Shown here in pieces: positions 1 to 8,179 of a stretch of 25,448 bases of DNA. The notes beneath the pieces are model-generated. The model did not search any database, was not told the origin of the DNA, and saw only the letters and a program-made list of their open reading frames with translations. Each line of letters begins with the position of its first letter. Positions within the stretch are counted from its first letter, which is position 1. The stretch comes from a virus, in the IMG/VR virus record IMGVR_UViG_3300021963_007164, positions 1 through 25,448 of that record, one strand, 5' to 3'. The position numbers and the translations under genes were made by a program.

Positions 1-632
1 GACTTGATATGATCTATGTTCCTCGTAATCCTGTAAGCATTGATGTCGTATACGGCGAAGATCCTCTTCGTGAATACTTGCATGCTGTTCCTGTTGAAAT
101 GTACATTAAGAACATTGAAGGGTTTGCTGGAGAGGGTGATTTCCTTTCAAAGTTTAATATCCAGATTCGCGATCAGATTACATTCAGTATAGCAAGAAGA
201 GTATTTGCTGATGAAGTTGGTGTACTTGAAACTATCACAAGACCACGCGAAGGTGATCTTGTATATCTGCCGCTCAATAAGAAGTTATTTGAAATCAAGT
301 TTGTAGAACACGAAGCAATCTTCTACCAGCTTGGTGCTTTGCAAATGTGGGACTTGAAGTGTGAGTTGTTTGAATACAATAATGAATACTTTGAGACAGG
401 TATTGAAGATATTGATAAACTGATGACAAAGTTTAGCCACGATGCTTCGATATTTTCTATTCAAACGGAGTCCGGTCTTTCTCTTACAGATCAAGATGGA
501 TATACACTTATGCAAGAAAATTATGACATTAACGAAAACGATCCGTTGGCTACGAATGATGAGCTTGAGCTAGAAGCTGAGTCACTGCTGGACTTCTCTG
601 AGCGTGATCCTTTCAGTGAGGGAACGTACTAA
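1..632 (+). CDS. gp14: gp14-like neck protein, 5'-truncated by window edge
   Basis: Structural protein of the neck that joins the filled head to the tail. The frame is open to the left edge: codons for Leu-Asp precede the first ATG at position 9, so that ATG is probably internal and about 45 residues are missing compared with T4 gp14 (256 aa). The visible part has the conserved block of T4-like neck proteins, Y-V-P-R, then G-E-D-P-L, then P-V-E-M-Y, G-F-x-G-x-G-D-F and K-F-x-I-x-I-R-D-Q, in the first 60 or so residues. The C-terminal third is acidic. Its stop codon overlaps the ATG of the gp15 gene by one base, and the gp14-gp15-gp16-gp17 order is that of T4. The family call rests on recalled motifs plus synteny. 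Confidence 0.85.
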   Translation, partial: LDMIYVPRNPVSIDVVYGEDPLREYLHAVPVEMYIKNIEGFAGEGDFLSKFNIQIRDQITFSIARRVFADEVGVLETITRPREGDLVYLPLNKKLFEIKFVEHEAIFYQLGALQMWDLKCELFEYNNEYFETGIEDIDKLMTKFSHDASIFSIQTESGLSLTDQDGYTLMQENYDINENDPLATNDELELEAESLLDFSERDPFSEGTY

Positions 633-1438
633 TGTTTGGACATACATTTTATCACGGAACGATTCGTAGATATGTTGTTCTATTTGGAACATTATTTAAC
701 GATATCTATTTGAACCGTCCGGATACAACACATAACCAGATTAAGACTATTAAAGTACCGATTGCATATGGACCAAGAGAAAAGGTACTTGCTCGTCTCA
801 CAGCTGATCCAGACTTAAACAGACAAACAGCAATCTCCTTGCCAAGAATTTCTTTTGAAATTACTGATATTCAGTATGCACCAGAAAGAAAGATGAATAC
901 GATTGGTAAACGCTATAAGAAATATGGTGAAGATGCTGATGTGATGATGTATCAGTATAACCCTGTACCTTATAATATAAACTTTTCAATGTCTGTTATT
1001 GTTAAAAACACGGACGATGGTACTCGTATTATTGAACAAATTCTTCCGTTCTTTACGCCAGAGTGGACGGCAACAATTCAATTGATTCCTGATATGGATA
1101 TCAATATGGACATTCCTATTATTCTTAATGATGTTAGAGTAAGTGATACATACGAGGGTGATTTTGAAACTCGTAGAGCGTTGACGTGGGATTTAACATT
1201 TACGCTGAAAGGCTATCTGTTCGGTCCGATTCGTAAAGGTGGAATTATTAAGTTTGCTAATAGCAATATCTTTTCTACACTTACATCGAATACGCAACTA
1301 TCAAATATCAATATTACACCCGGGTTGTTGGCAAATGGTGCACCAACAACAAATGCAGAGCTTTCCATTAGTCAGGCATTGATATATCCTGACGATGATT
1401 TTGGTTATATTATTACGAAGACAAACTTAAATGAATGA
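632..1438 (+). CDS. gp15: gp15-like tail terminator / sheath stabilizer
   Basis: In T4, gp15 forms a hexameric ring that caps the finished tail tube and sheath and provides the surface to which the head neck docks. At 268 aa this protein matches the T4 length (272 aa). It starts with the family-typical M-F-G-x-x-F-Y...R-R-Y segment, with later conserved stretches around I-T-D-I-Q-Y and N-D-V-R-V-S-D-T-Y-E-G-D-F. No signal peptide or membrane segment is visible. The gene overlaps the upstream neck gene by one base and the downstream small-terminase gene by 8 bases, suggesting translational coupling. Confidence 0.88.
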   Translation: MFGHTFYHGTIRRYVVLFGTLFNDIYLNRPDTTHNQIKTIKVPIAYGPREKVLARLTADPDLNRQTAISLPRISFEITDIQYAPERKMNTIGKRYKKYGEDADVMMYQYNPVPYNINFSMSVIVKNTDDGTRIIEQILPFFTPEWTATIQLIPDMDINMDIPIILNDVRVSDTYEGDFETRRALTWDLTFTLKGYLFGPIRKGGIIKFANSNIFSTLTSNTQLSNINITPGLLANGAPTTNAELSISQALIYPDDDFGYIITKTNLNE

Positions 1439-1817
1439 TGATCCAATTGCAAAGACTCTTGACATTACACCTCTGACCCAATTGCCTGTTGTTGAAAAGT
1501 ATGAAGACAACCAGGCAACAGATGATTTCGAGTATGCAAGAGGTAATATGATTGCAGTGATTGAAAAAGGTCAAGAAGCATTGAATGGTATTCTTGATGT
1601 TGCAGGAATGTCACAACATCCAAGAGCATACGAAGTCGCTGCGACTCTTGTAAAAACTATTGCCGATGCCAATAAAGATCTGCTTGAGTTACAAAAACGC
1701 AAGAAGGATCTAACAGGAGTAGGACCAAATCCAACAACGGTTAATAACAACTTGTTCGTTGGTAGTACTGCTGAATTGCAGCAGTTGATTAGAAAGCAAA
1801 ATGAGCAGAGTAAATGA
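1431..1817 (+). CDS. gp16: gp16 small terminase subunit
   Basis: Small terminase subunit, which regulates the gp17 packaging motor and helps select concatemeric DNA for packaging. At 128 aa it is shorter than T4 gp16 (164 aa) but close to the lengths seen in marine T4-like phages. The middle (about residues 30-95) is a helical, probably coiled-coil segment, with the conserved D-D-F-x-Y-A-R and P-R-A-Y-E-V motifs and a K-x-L-L-E-L-Q-K-R-K-K-D-L run. The T4 oligomerization core has the same layout. It overlaps gp15 by 8 bases and the gp17 gene by 17 bases, as expected for a co-translated terminase pair. Confidence 0.85.
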   Translation: MNDDPIAKTLDITPLTQLPVVEKYEDNQATDDFEYARGNMIAVIEKGQEALNGILDVAGMSQHPRAYEVAATLVKTIADANKDLLELQKRKKDLTGVGPNPTTVNNNLFVGSTAELQQLIRKQNEQSK

Positions 1818-3480
1818 ATCGTATCTAGGTAATCAAAACCTAAAACGTTCTAATGTACAGCACACATGGTCTCCATATGAAGTACAGGAGTGGATGAGGT
1901 GTGCAGAAGATCCTGAATTCTTTATTGAAAAATATGTAAAGATCGTTAACGTTGATCGTGGTTTAATCAACTTTGAGCTTTATGAATATCAAAAAGAGAT
2001 TGTTGATTTAGCTGTCAGTGAGCGTTTTGTTATTTGCAAAATGCCTCGTCAGTGTGGAAAGACAACTACGTTAGTTGGTATCATGCTGTGGTATGTTCTG
2101 TTTCATCAGAACTATAATATTGCTATCCTTGCTCATAAGTTACAACAAGCTCGAGAGATTCTTTCTCGTATTCAACTTGCATATGAACATCTTCCAAAGT
2201 GGATCCAACAGGGTATCATTGAGTGGAACAAGGGTAACATAGAATTAGAAAACGGATCTAAAATCCTTGCATCTGCAACTTCTTCAAGCGCAATTCGTGG
2301 TGGATCTTTCAACCTAGTTTACTTGGACGAGTTCGCGTTCGTTGAGAACAACATGCAAGAAGATTTCTTTGCTTCTGTATACCCAACAATTTCTTCTGGT
2401 CAAACGACGAAGGTGTTAATCACATCAACACCCAACGGTCTTAATATGTTTTATAAGATCTGGACCGATAGTGAAGAAGGTAAGAATGATTATAAACGAA
2501 TTGACGTTCATTGGAGCCAGGTACCTGGTCGCGATGAGAAGTGGAAGATTGAAACAATTCGTAACACATCGGAAGAACAATTCCGTGTTGAGTTTGAGTG
2601 TGAATTTATTGGTTCATCACACACTCTAATTAGTGCAACAAAACTTAGATTGTTGAGATCAATTAAACCAGAAGCATCTAATGAAGATACCAGAATCTTC
2701 ATGCAACCAATGGAGGGTAGACAATATGTAACGGTTGTTGATACTTCTCGAGGTGTGATGGGTGATTATTCAGCTTTCATTGTTTTTGATGTATCTGAGC
2801 TTCCGTATAGGGTGGCTGCAACATACAAAAATAATATGATCTCACCACTGTTATATCCAAATGTTGTGTTTCAGTTATCCAAACATTATAACAAAGCATA
2901 TGTTTTAGTAGAAACAAATGATATTGGTGAACAAATTGCAAATATCCTTCAGCACGATCTTGAATATGAAAATGTATTAACAACTGTCAATAACGGTAGA
3001 AGTGGTCAAGTAATATCACCCGGGTTTGGACAGCAAACAAGACTTGGTGTAAGAACAACAAAGGCAGTTAAGCGTATTGGGTGTATGGGTTTGAAGACGC
3101 AAGTTGAGAGTGACAAATTAGTAATTCATGATGAGCGTATATTATATGAGCTGTTCCGTTTTGTAAATATTGGAGATAGTTATGAAGCAGAAGAAGGCCA
3201 TGACGACTTAGTTATGTGTTGTGTTCTATTTGCATGGGCAATGGAGCAGTCATATGTTAAAGAGTTAACAAGCGTTGATCTACGTAAAAAACTTGAGGAT
3301 GAGAATGAGGATGCAATGGAAGAAAGTCTATTGCCTTTTGGTATTGTTAATAGAGGTGAGTCATTAATACAACCAATGATCGCGGCTAAGAAAGGTGACG
3401 ACTCGTGGTTATTTGCCGGTGATGATGAGTTTGATCAATCTATGTTGGAGAAAAATGGCTCGTATGGTTGGGCTCATTAG
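1801..3480 (+). CDS. gp17: gp17 large terminase subunit (ATPase-nuclease)
   Basis: Packaging motor: the N-terminal ATPase drives DNA translocation through the portal and the C-terminal RNase H-fold nuclease cuts the concatemer. It has 559 aa (T4 610). The ATPase shows Walker A RQCGKTT (83-89, K87), Walker B VYLDE (173-177, catalytic E177) and coupling motif TST (208-210). The nuclease acidic residues are visible as D314 (V-V-D-T-S-R-G, followed by G-D-Y-S), E371 (V-E-T-N-D) and D469 (G-H-D-D-L-V), matching T4 D401/E458/D542. All catalytic residues are present, so the enzyme looks intact. The ATG lies inside the end of gp16. The N-terminus is trimmed relative to T4. Confidence 0.97.
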   Translation: MSRVNESYLGNQNLKRSNVQHTWSPYEVQEWMRCAEDPEFFIEKYVKIVNVDRGLINFELYEYQKEIVDLAVSERFVICKMPRQCGKTTTLVGIMLWYVLFHQNYNIAILAHKLQQAREILSRIQLAYEHLPKWIQQGIIEWNKGNIELENGSKILASATSSSAIRGGSFNLVYLDEFAFVENNMQEDFFASVYPTISSGQTTKVLITSTPNGLNMFYKIWTDSEEGKNDYKRIDVHWSQVPGRDEKWKIETIRNTSEEQFRVEFECEFIGSSHTLISATKLRLLRSIKPEASNEDTRIFMQPMEGRQYVTVVDTSRGVMGDYSAFIVFDVSELPYRVAATYKNNMISPLLYPNVVFQLSKHYNKAYVLVETNDIGEQIANILQHDLEYENVLTTVNNGRSGQVISPGFGQQTRLGVRTTKAVKRIGCMGLKTQVESDKLVIHDERILYELFRFVNIGDSYEAEEGHDDLVMCCVLFAWAMEQSYVKELTSVDLRKKLEDENEDAMEESLLPFGIVNRGESLIQPMIAAKKGDDSWLFAGDDEFDQSMLEKNGSYGWAH

Positions 3481-3492
3481 AAACCATAGAAT

Positions 3493-3500
3493 TATAAATA
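3493..3500 (+). promoter_or_regulatory. T4-type late promoter upstream of gp18
   Basis: This is an exact match to the T4 late promoter element TATAAATA, lying in the 76-base gap between gp17 and gp18. The gp55 sigma factor (15256-15807) is the expected reader. A second, one-mismatch copy, CATAAATA, lies at 3527-3534, and either could drive gp18. The gp18 ribosome site (GAGGGGAG, about 3543-3550) follows. No longer upstream element is expected for this promoter class. Confidence 0.75.
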
Positions 3501-3502
3501 CC

Positions 3503-3525
3503 AGGAACCAAATTTTTTGTTTCCT
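3503..3525 (+). other. Near-perfect stem-loop between gp17 and gp18
   Basis: AGGAA pairs with TTCCT, then one C/T mismatch, then CAAA pairs with TTTG around a TTT loop. The element sits between the exact TATAAATA and the CATAAATA motif. No U-run follows it, so it is not a classic intrinsic terminator. It could be a 5' UTR structure on the transcript from the first promoter, or an attenuator of read-through from gp17. Confidence 0.4.
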
Positions 3526-3556
3526 ACATAAATAAAACCTCAGAGGGGAGATAGAC

Positions 3557-5665
3557 ATGCCATTTCAAGTTAGTCCTGGCGTAAATGTATCTGAAATTGA
3601 CCTAACTACAGTTGTCCCCGCAGTTTCTACAACCGAAGGTGCCCTAGCAGGTGTGTTCCGTTGGGGTCCTGTGGAACAGCGTGTTCTTGTTGATTCAGAA
3701 GCCAATCTTGCAGCAAGATTCGGAAAGCCAACAAACCACAACGCGGAAACGTTCTTTACTGGAGCGAACTTCCTTTCATATGGTAACAAGTTATATATTG
3801 CTCGCGTAGCAAACACAACATCGACAAACACAGGTATTGTGTGCCGTAACGCTATTGCCAACACTGCTGCATTATCTGATTGGTCAGACGCAGACAACAA
3901 TACAAGTATTGACAATGCTAGATATGTTGTTAAAAATACAGACCATTATGACAATTCAATTACATCTATCCAGGCAGGTGACGGTGATCTTGCATACATT
4001 GCAAAGTACCCAGGCTTGATTGGTAATTCACTTAAGATTTCTGTATGTGACTCTTCTGCTGCTTATAGTTCTTTGGCTAACCTGGACAATGGTGGTGGTA
4101 ACCTTAGCACAACATTGGGCAACGTTGCTATCACTGTCGGTTCATCAAACGTAACTGTTAACATTGCCGTTGGTAATGGTACAATTGCAAACGCTGTTAC
4201 ATACGCCGGTACAGTTAGAAGTGGTATTACAGCTGGTGACTATATTGAAGTTGGAAACACAACAATTGGTCTCCAATATCTGAAGGTGTCATCTGTAGCA
4301 GCGGTTACAAACACATCGACAGTAGCAACATTTACTATCGTGACAGAAGACGTATATGGTCTTTCAACAGACTACACAACAGCTGTTGGATTCACACGTA
4401 AATGGGAATATTGGAATGCTGTTGATGCAGCTCCTGGTCAAAGTGCATATCAAGCCAACTTTGGTAACACATCTGTTAGCGATGAATTACACGTGGTTGT
4501 TTCCGATCATGATGGTTTGTTCACAGGTACTCCAGGAACAATTCTTGAAGTGTTCAACAATATGTCTCGTGCAAGCGATGCAAAAACTGAAGATGGTGCA
4601 ACAAACTACTACAAGACTGTAATTAATACTAACTCAAATTACATTTGGTGGGTAAGAGATCGTAGTGGTGCCGCATCAGGAACAGCAGCAGCTATTATTA
4701 ATTCAACAACAACTACACCTCTATCGTTAGAGTTTATTGGTGGTAGAGACGGATTAGATGAAAATAATATTGCACTTGCATCAGTATTGACGGGTTACGA
4801 TATGTTTGCATCAGCAGAAGATGTTGATGTATCACTGATCTTGACAGGCACAGCTCGTGGTGGATCAAATGGTGAACAAACACCAAATTATCTAATCGAC
4901 AACATTGCTGAGAAGCGTAAAGACTGCGTTGTTTTTGTATCACCACAAAAAGCTGACGTTGTTAATGCAGCTGGTAGTGAAGCAACAAACGTTGTTACAT
5001 TCCGTAACAGCCTACGCAGTACTTCATATGCTGTGCTGGATTCTGGTTACAAGTATCAATACGACAAATACAACGACATATATCGTTGGATTCCATTGAA
5101 CGGTGATACAGCTGGTCTATGTGTTCGTACAGACGATACAAGAGATCCATGGTGGTCTCCTGCTGGTTTCAACCGTGGCCAAGTGAAGAATATTGTTAAG
5201 CTAGCGTTTAATCCACGTCAAGCTGATCGTGATATCCTTTACAAAGCTGGTGTTAACCCTGTTGTTACATTCCCAGGTCAAGGAACAGTATTGTACGGCG
5301 ATAAGACTTTGCTTGCTAAGCCAAGCGCTTTTGATCGTATTAACGTTCGTCGTCTGTTTATTGTACTTGAGAAAGCAATTGCTACAGCTACTAAGTTTAC
5401 ATTGTTTGAATTCAATGATGACTTCACACGTGCTCAATTCCGTAATCTGGTTGAACCGTTCCTACGTGATGTCCAGGGTCGTCGTGGTATCTATGACTTC
5501 AAAGTTGTTTGCGACACAACAAACAATACTGGTGAAGTTATTGACCGCAATGAATTCATTGGCGACATTTATATTAAACCAGCAAAGAGCATCAACTTCA
5601 TTCAGTTGAACTTTGTTGCTGTAAGAACTGGTGTTGAGTTCTCCGAAGTAGTCGGCCAGTTTTAA
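3557..5665 (+). CDS. gp18: gp18 contractile tail sheath protein
   Basis: Main protein of the contractile sheath, which shortens to drive the tail tube through the host envelope. At 702 aa it is somewhat longer than T4 gp18 (659 aa). The N-terminus (S-P-G-V-N-V-S-E-I-D-L-T) is the sheath hallmark, followed by F-R-W-G-P-V and F-G-K-P-T. The variable middle (about residues 130-330) is rich in Thr, Asn and Gly and is likely the surface-exposed inserted domains. The C-terminal conserved core has D-P-W-W-S-P-A-G-F-N-R-G and a final I-Y-I-K-P-A-K-S-I-N-F-I-Q-L-N-F segment. It has its own late promoter and strong ribosome site, fitting a very abundant product. Confidence 0.96.
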   Translation: MPFQVSPGVNVSEIDLTTVVPAVSTTEGALAGVFRWGPVEQRVLVDSEANLAARFGKPTNHNAETFFTGANFLSYGNKLYIARVANTTSTNTGIVCRNAIANTAALSDWSDADNNTSIDNARYVVKNTDHYDNSITSIQAGDGDLAYIAKYPGLIGNSLKISVCDSSAAYSSLANLDNGGGNLSTTLGNVAITVGSSNVTVNIAVGNGTIANAVTYAGTVRSGITAGDYIEVGNTTIGLQYLKVSSVAAVTNTSTVATFTIVTEDVYGLSTDYTTAVGFTRKWEYWNAVDAAPGQSAYQANFGNTSVSDELHVVVSDHDGLFTGTPGTILEVFNNMSRASDAKTEDGATNYYKTVINTNSNYIWWVRDRSGAASGTAAAIINSTTTTPLSLEFIGGRDGLDENNIALASVLTGYDMFASAEDVDVSLILTGTARGGSNGEQTPNYLIDNIAEKRKDCVVFVSPQKADVVNAAGSEATNVVTFRNSLRSTSYAVLDSGYKYQYDKYNDIYRWIPLNGDTAGLCVRTDDTRDPWWSPAGFNRGQVKNIVKLAFNPRQADRDILYKAGVNPVVTFPGQGTVLYGDKTLLAKPSAFDRINVRRLFIVLEKAIATATKFTLFEFNDDFTRAQFRNLVEPFLRDVQGRRGIYDFKVVCDTTNNTGEVIDRNEFIGDIYIKPAKSINFIQLNFVAVRTGVEFSEVVGQF

Positions 5666-5693
5666 TAATAAATAAGAATAAAGGAGAACAAAC

Positions 5694-6245
5694 ATGGCGT
5701 TTAATGTAAATGAGATTAGAAGTCAGTTAACTCTGGGGGGAGCTCGTGGCTCCCTTTTCCAGGTTACTTTTTCTAATCCCGCAAACAGCGTTGCTGACAT
5801 TAAAGTTCCTTTCATGGTTCGCGCTACTCAGATTCCTGAGTCTACTTTAGGCACAATTGAAGTTCCATACTTTGGTCGTAAAGTAAAGCTAGCTGGCGAC
5901 AGAACTTTTGGTGACTGGTCTGTGACCGTTATCAATGATGAGGACTTTTTAATCCGTAATGCAATGGAAGAGTGGTCAAGTCAGATTAATTCAAATCAAA
6001 CGAACTTACGTGGATTTGGGTCTGCTGCTCCTCTCCTATATAAGTCAACAGCGGAAGTAACACAGTTTTCAAAGACTGGTGTTCCAATTCGCTCTTACAA
6101 GTTCAACGGTATTTTCCCAACAGCAATTTCTAGTATCGATCTTAACTGGGGTGATACAGATTCTATTGAAGAGTTTCAAGTAACCTTCAATTATGATTGG
6201 TGGGAAGTATCCGGAGGAATTACCGGCCTAGGTGGCGGCGCTTAA
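5694..6245 (+). CDS. gp19: gp19 tail tube protein
   Basis: Forms the stacked hexameric rings of the inner tail tube, inside the gp18 sheath. It has 183 aa (T4 163). The sequence has the family pattern G-x-x-R-G-S-L-F-Q-V near the N-terminus, P-F-M-V-R-A-T-Q-I-P-E-S-T-L-G, and Y-F-G-R-K-V-K-L-A-G-D-R-T-F, with a C-terminal F-x-V-T-F-x-Y-D-W-W-E. A good AAGGAG ribosome site precedes the ATG. A partial late-promoter-like AATAAATA (5667-5674) lies close to that site, so transcription probably comes mainly from the gp18 promoter. A stem-loop follows the stop codon. Confidence 0.93.
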   Translation: MAFNVNEIRSQLTLGGARGSLFQVTFSNPANSVADIKVPFMVRATQIPESTLGTIEVPYFGRKVKLAGDRTFGDWSVTVINDEDFLIRNAMEEWSSQINSNQTNLRGFGSAAPLLYKSTAEVTQFSKTGVPIRSYKFNGIFPTAISSIDLNWGDTDSIEEFQVTFNYDWWEVSGGITGLGGGA

Positions 6246-6252
6246 TAAAGAT

Positions 6253-6278
6253 GGGCGACATAAAGTCGCTCTTCTTTC
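6253..6278 (+). terminator. Possible terminator or mRNA stabilizer after gp19
   Basis: A 7-bp stem (GGGCGAC paired with GTCGCTC, one G-T pair) has an ATAAA loop and is followed by TTCTTTC. The U-run is interrupted, so termination is likely partial. It lies in the gap between gp19 and the portal gene, where reduced read-through from the high-level sheath/tube transcript would make sense. Confidence 0.45.
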
Positions 6279-6295
6279 AATGGAGTAATTAAATA

Positions 6296-7918
6296 ATGGC
6301 CAATTTATTTGGATTTGAGATTCGTCGAGCGGTCGACCCCCAAGAAGAGCAAGAAAAACAACCGGCATTTGCACCAGAAATCAAAGATGATGGTGCTGTT
6401 GTCGTTGCAGCTGGCGGAGCATATGGTACCTATGTTGACTTACAGGGTGCTGCTCGTACTGAGGCTGAGCTTGTAACAAAGTATCGTGAAATGTCTATGC
6501 ACCCAGAAGTCGAGCGTGCTACTGATGACATTCTAAACGAAGCTATTGTTATTGAAGATAAAGAAAAGATTGTTCAGATTAATTTAGACGATACTAAGTT
6601 ATCAAACAATATCAAAAAATTAATCACGACAGAATTTGAAAATGTATTAACGTTGTTAGACTTTAATAAGTCAGCATATGACATTTTCAAGCGCTGGTAT
6701 GTTGATGGTAGGATGTACTACCATATCATCATTGATGTAACAAAGCCTAATGAAGGCATTAAGGAAATGCGTTACATTGATCCACGTAAGCTACGTAAGA
6801 TTCGTGAAGTAAAGCGTAAGCGTGATAAGCAATCACAAGTAACGCAAACACAAACGGTACAAGAATATTTCATATACAATGAAAAAGGCTTTCAGAATAA
6901 GGCCGGCGAAGTAGGTACAGCAACAGCAGTACAAGGTTTAAAGATTGCTCCAGATAGTATTGTTCACATTACATCTGGTGTATTGGATCCAATGAACACG
7001 GTTGTATTGAGTCATCTACACAAAGCAATTAAGCCATTGAATCAGCTTAGAGCTTTAGAAGATGCAACAATTGTTTACCGCATATCTCGTGCTCCAGAAC
7101 GTCGTATATTCTACATCGACGTTGGCAATCTTCCAAAGATGAAAGCTGAACAATATCTTCGCGATATGATGCAGCGTCATAAGAACAAGGTAGTGTACGA
7201 CTCATCAACAGGTGAGATTCGTGATGATCGTAAGTTCATGACGATGTTAGAAGATTACTGGTTGCCACGTAGAGACGGTTCACGTGGTACAGAAATTACT
7301 ACATTACCAGCAGGTCAAAATCTTGGTGAGTTGGCTGATGTTGAATACTTCCAAAAGAAATTATACGAATCGTTAAATGTACCATCAACACGTTTGCAAC
7401 AAGACGGTGCATTTATTTTTGGTCAAGACCAAGAAGTATCAAGAGACGAAATTAAGTTTAGTAAATTTATTGATCGTCTTCGTATGAGATTTAACCATCT
7501 CTTCTTAGAGGCACTGAAAAAGCAATTGCTGCTTAAGAATATTATGACCGACGAAGATTGGGAATTAATCGAGTCTCATGTTAAGTTTGATTACACAAAA
7601 GATAATTATTTTGAGCAGCAGAAATCAACAACTGTAATGCGCGATAGATTAACAACGTTAGATCAACTGCAACCATATATTGGTAAGTATTATTCCAACG
7701 AATGGGTACGCAAACACGTCCTCTATCAATCCGACGAAGAAATTGAAGAGATGGATGAGCAGAACATGGCTGAGCAAGAGAATCCATTATATCAACAACA
7801 GGTTGATCAGAATGGTAATCCAGTACAAGGTGGTAATGCACCTCCAGGTCAAAGTAATCCTCAAGGCCCAGGTGGCGGTGGATTTGGCTCGGTAGCTCCC
7901 ACAGAACAATTCAACTAA
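6296..7918 (+). CDS. gp20: gp20 portal vertex protein
   Basis: Portal dodecamer at one capsid vertex. It starts head assembly, docks the gp17 motor and later joins the neck. It has 540 aa (T4 524). Typical portal features visible are the N-terminal Y-R-E-M-S-M-H-P-E-V-E-R-A-T-D-D-I-L-N-E-A block, the R-W-Y-V-D-G-R-M-Y-Y wing segment, R-I-S-R-A-P-E-R-R-I-F-Y-I-D-V-G-N-L-P and L-P-A-G-Q-N-L-G-E-L. The C-terminus is a disordered Gln/Pro/Gly-rich tail (about residues 490-540). The widely used gp20 diversity marker is this gene. It has its own GGAG ribosome site. Confidence 0.96.
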   Translation: MANLFGFEIRRAVDPQEEQEKQPAFAPEIKDDGAVVVAAGGAYGTYVDLQGAARTEAELVTKYREMSMHPEVERATDDILNEAIVIEDKEKIVQINLDDTKLSNNIKKLITTEFENVLTLLDFNKSAYDIFKRWYVDGRMYYHIIIDVTKPNEGIKEMRYIDPRKLRKIREVKRKRDKQSQVTQTQTVQEYFIYNEKGFQNKAGEVGTATAVQGLKIAPDSIVHITSGVLDPMNTVVLSHLHKAIKPLNQLRALEDATIVYRISRAPERRIFYIDVGNLPKMKAEQYLRDMMQRHKNKVVYDSSTGEIRDDRKFMTMLEDYWLPRRDGSRGTEITTLPAGQNLGELADVEYFQKKLYESLNVPSTRLQQDGAFIFGQDQEVSRDEIKFSKFIDRLRMRFNHLFLEALKKQLLLKNIMTDEDWELIESHVKFDYTKDNYFEQQKSTTVMRDRLTTLDQLQPYIGKYYSNEWVRKHVLYQSDEEIEEMDEQNMAEQENPLYQQQVDQNGNPVQGGNAPPGQSNPQGPGGGGFGSVAPTEQFN

Positions 7919-7933
7919 ATAATTGGAGAAAAT

Positions 7934-8179
7934 ATGAGTGAAAAACAATACACAATTGATGACATGATTAATGCTGCACGTGCAGAGAGTCCAAGTGATT
8001 TTCAATCAGCATTTGCATCGATTGTATTAGATAAAATCGCAGATTCTATTGAAGCAAAGAAAATAGAAGTTGCAAAGAATTATTTTAACTACGAAGACGC
8101 TGATGCGGAAGCATCGGAAGAACAAGAGGAAGAACCGAATGAAAACATTGAAGCAGCTGCTGGAACTGAAGAAGCCTGA
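7934..8179 (+). CDS. gp67: gp67-like prohead core protein (PIP)
   Basis: Small protein of the internal scaffolding core of the prohead, cleaved by gp21 during maturation in T4. At 81 aa it matches T4 gp67 (80 aa). It shares the helical first half ending in I-x-x-K-K-I-E-V-A-K-N-Y-F and a strongly acidic second half with many Glu/Asp residues. The position directly after the portal gene is also that of T4. A GGAG ribosome site lies 7-8 bases upstream. The last 41 bases overlap the start of the next gene in another frame. The call is based on composition and position as much as on sequence, since the family is poorly conserved. Confidence 0.7.
   Translation: MSEKQYTIDDMINAARAESPSDFQSAFASIVLDKIADSIEAKKIEVAKNYFNYEDADAEASEEQEEEPNENIEAAAGTEEA

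Noticed and set aside
5667-5674. AATAAATA upstream of gp19
   Set aside because: One mismatch and so close to the ribosome site that a transcript would start within it; kept only as a remark under gp19.
3565-5695. Several open frames on both strands inside the sheath gene, the longest at 5229-5609 (+)
   Set aside because: They are shadows of gp18, have no ribosome sites, show low-complexity Leu/Thr-rich translations and are fully covered by a clear sheath protein.
7915-7922. CTAAATAA before the gp67-like gene as a late promoter
   Set aside because: It overlaps the gp20 stop and differs from TATAAATA; too weak to call.
8070-8138. Upstream start for the 8139 gene
   Set aside because: The extra residues are a basic translation of the gp67-like acidic region in another frame, and the ATG at 8139 has a good ribosome site.
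8098-8179. Programmed frameshift joining the gp67-like gene to the 8139 gene
   Set aside because: No clear slippery heptamer with a downstream structure was seen, and the second gene has its own ribosome site and start.
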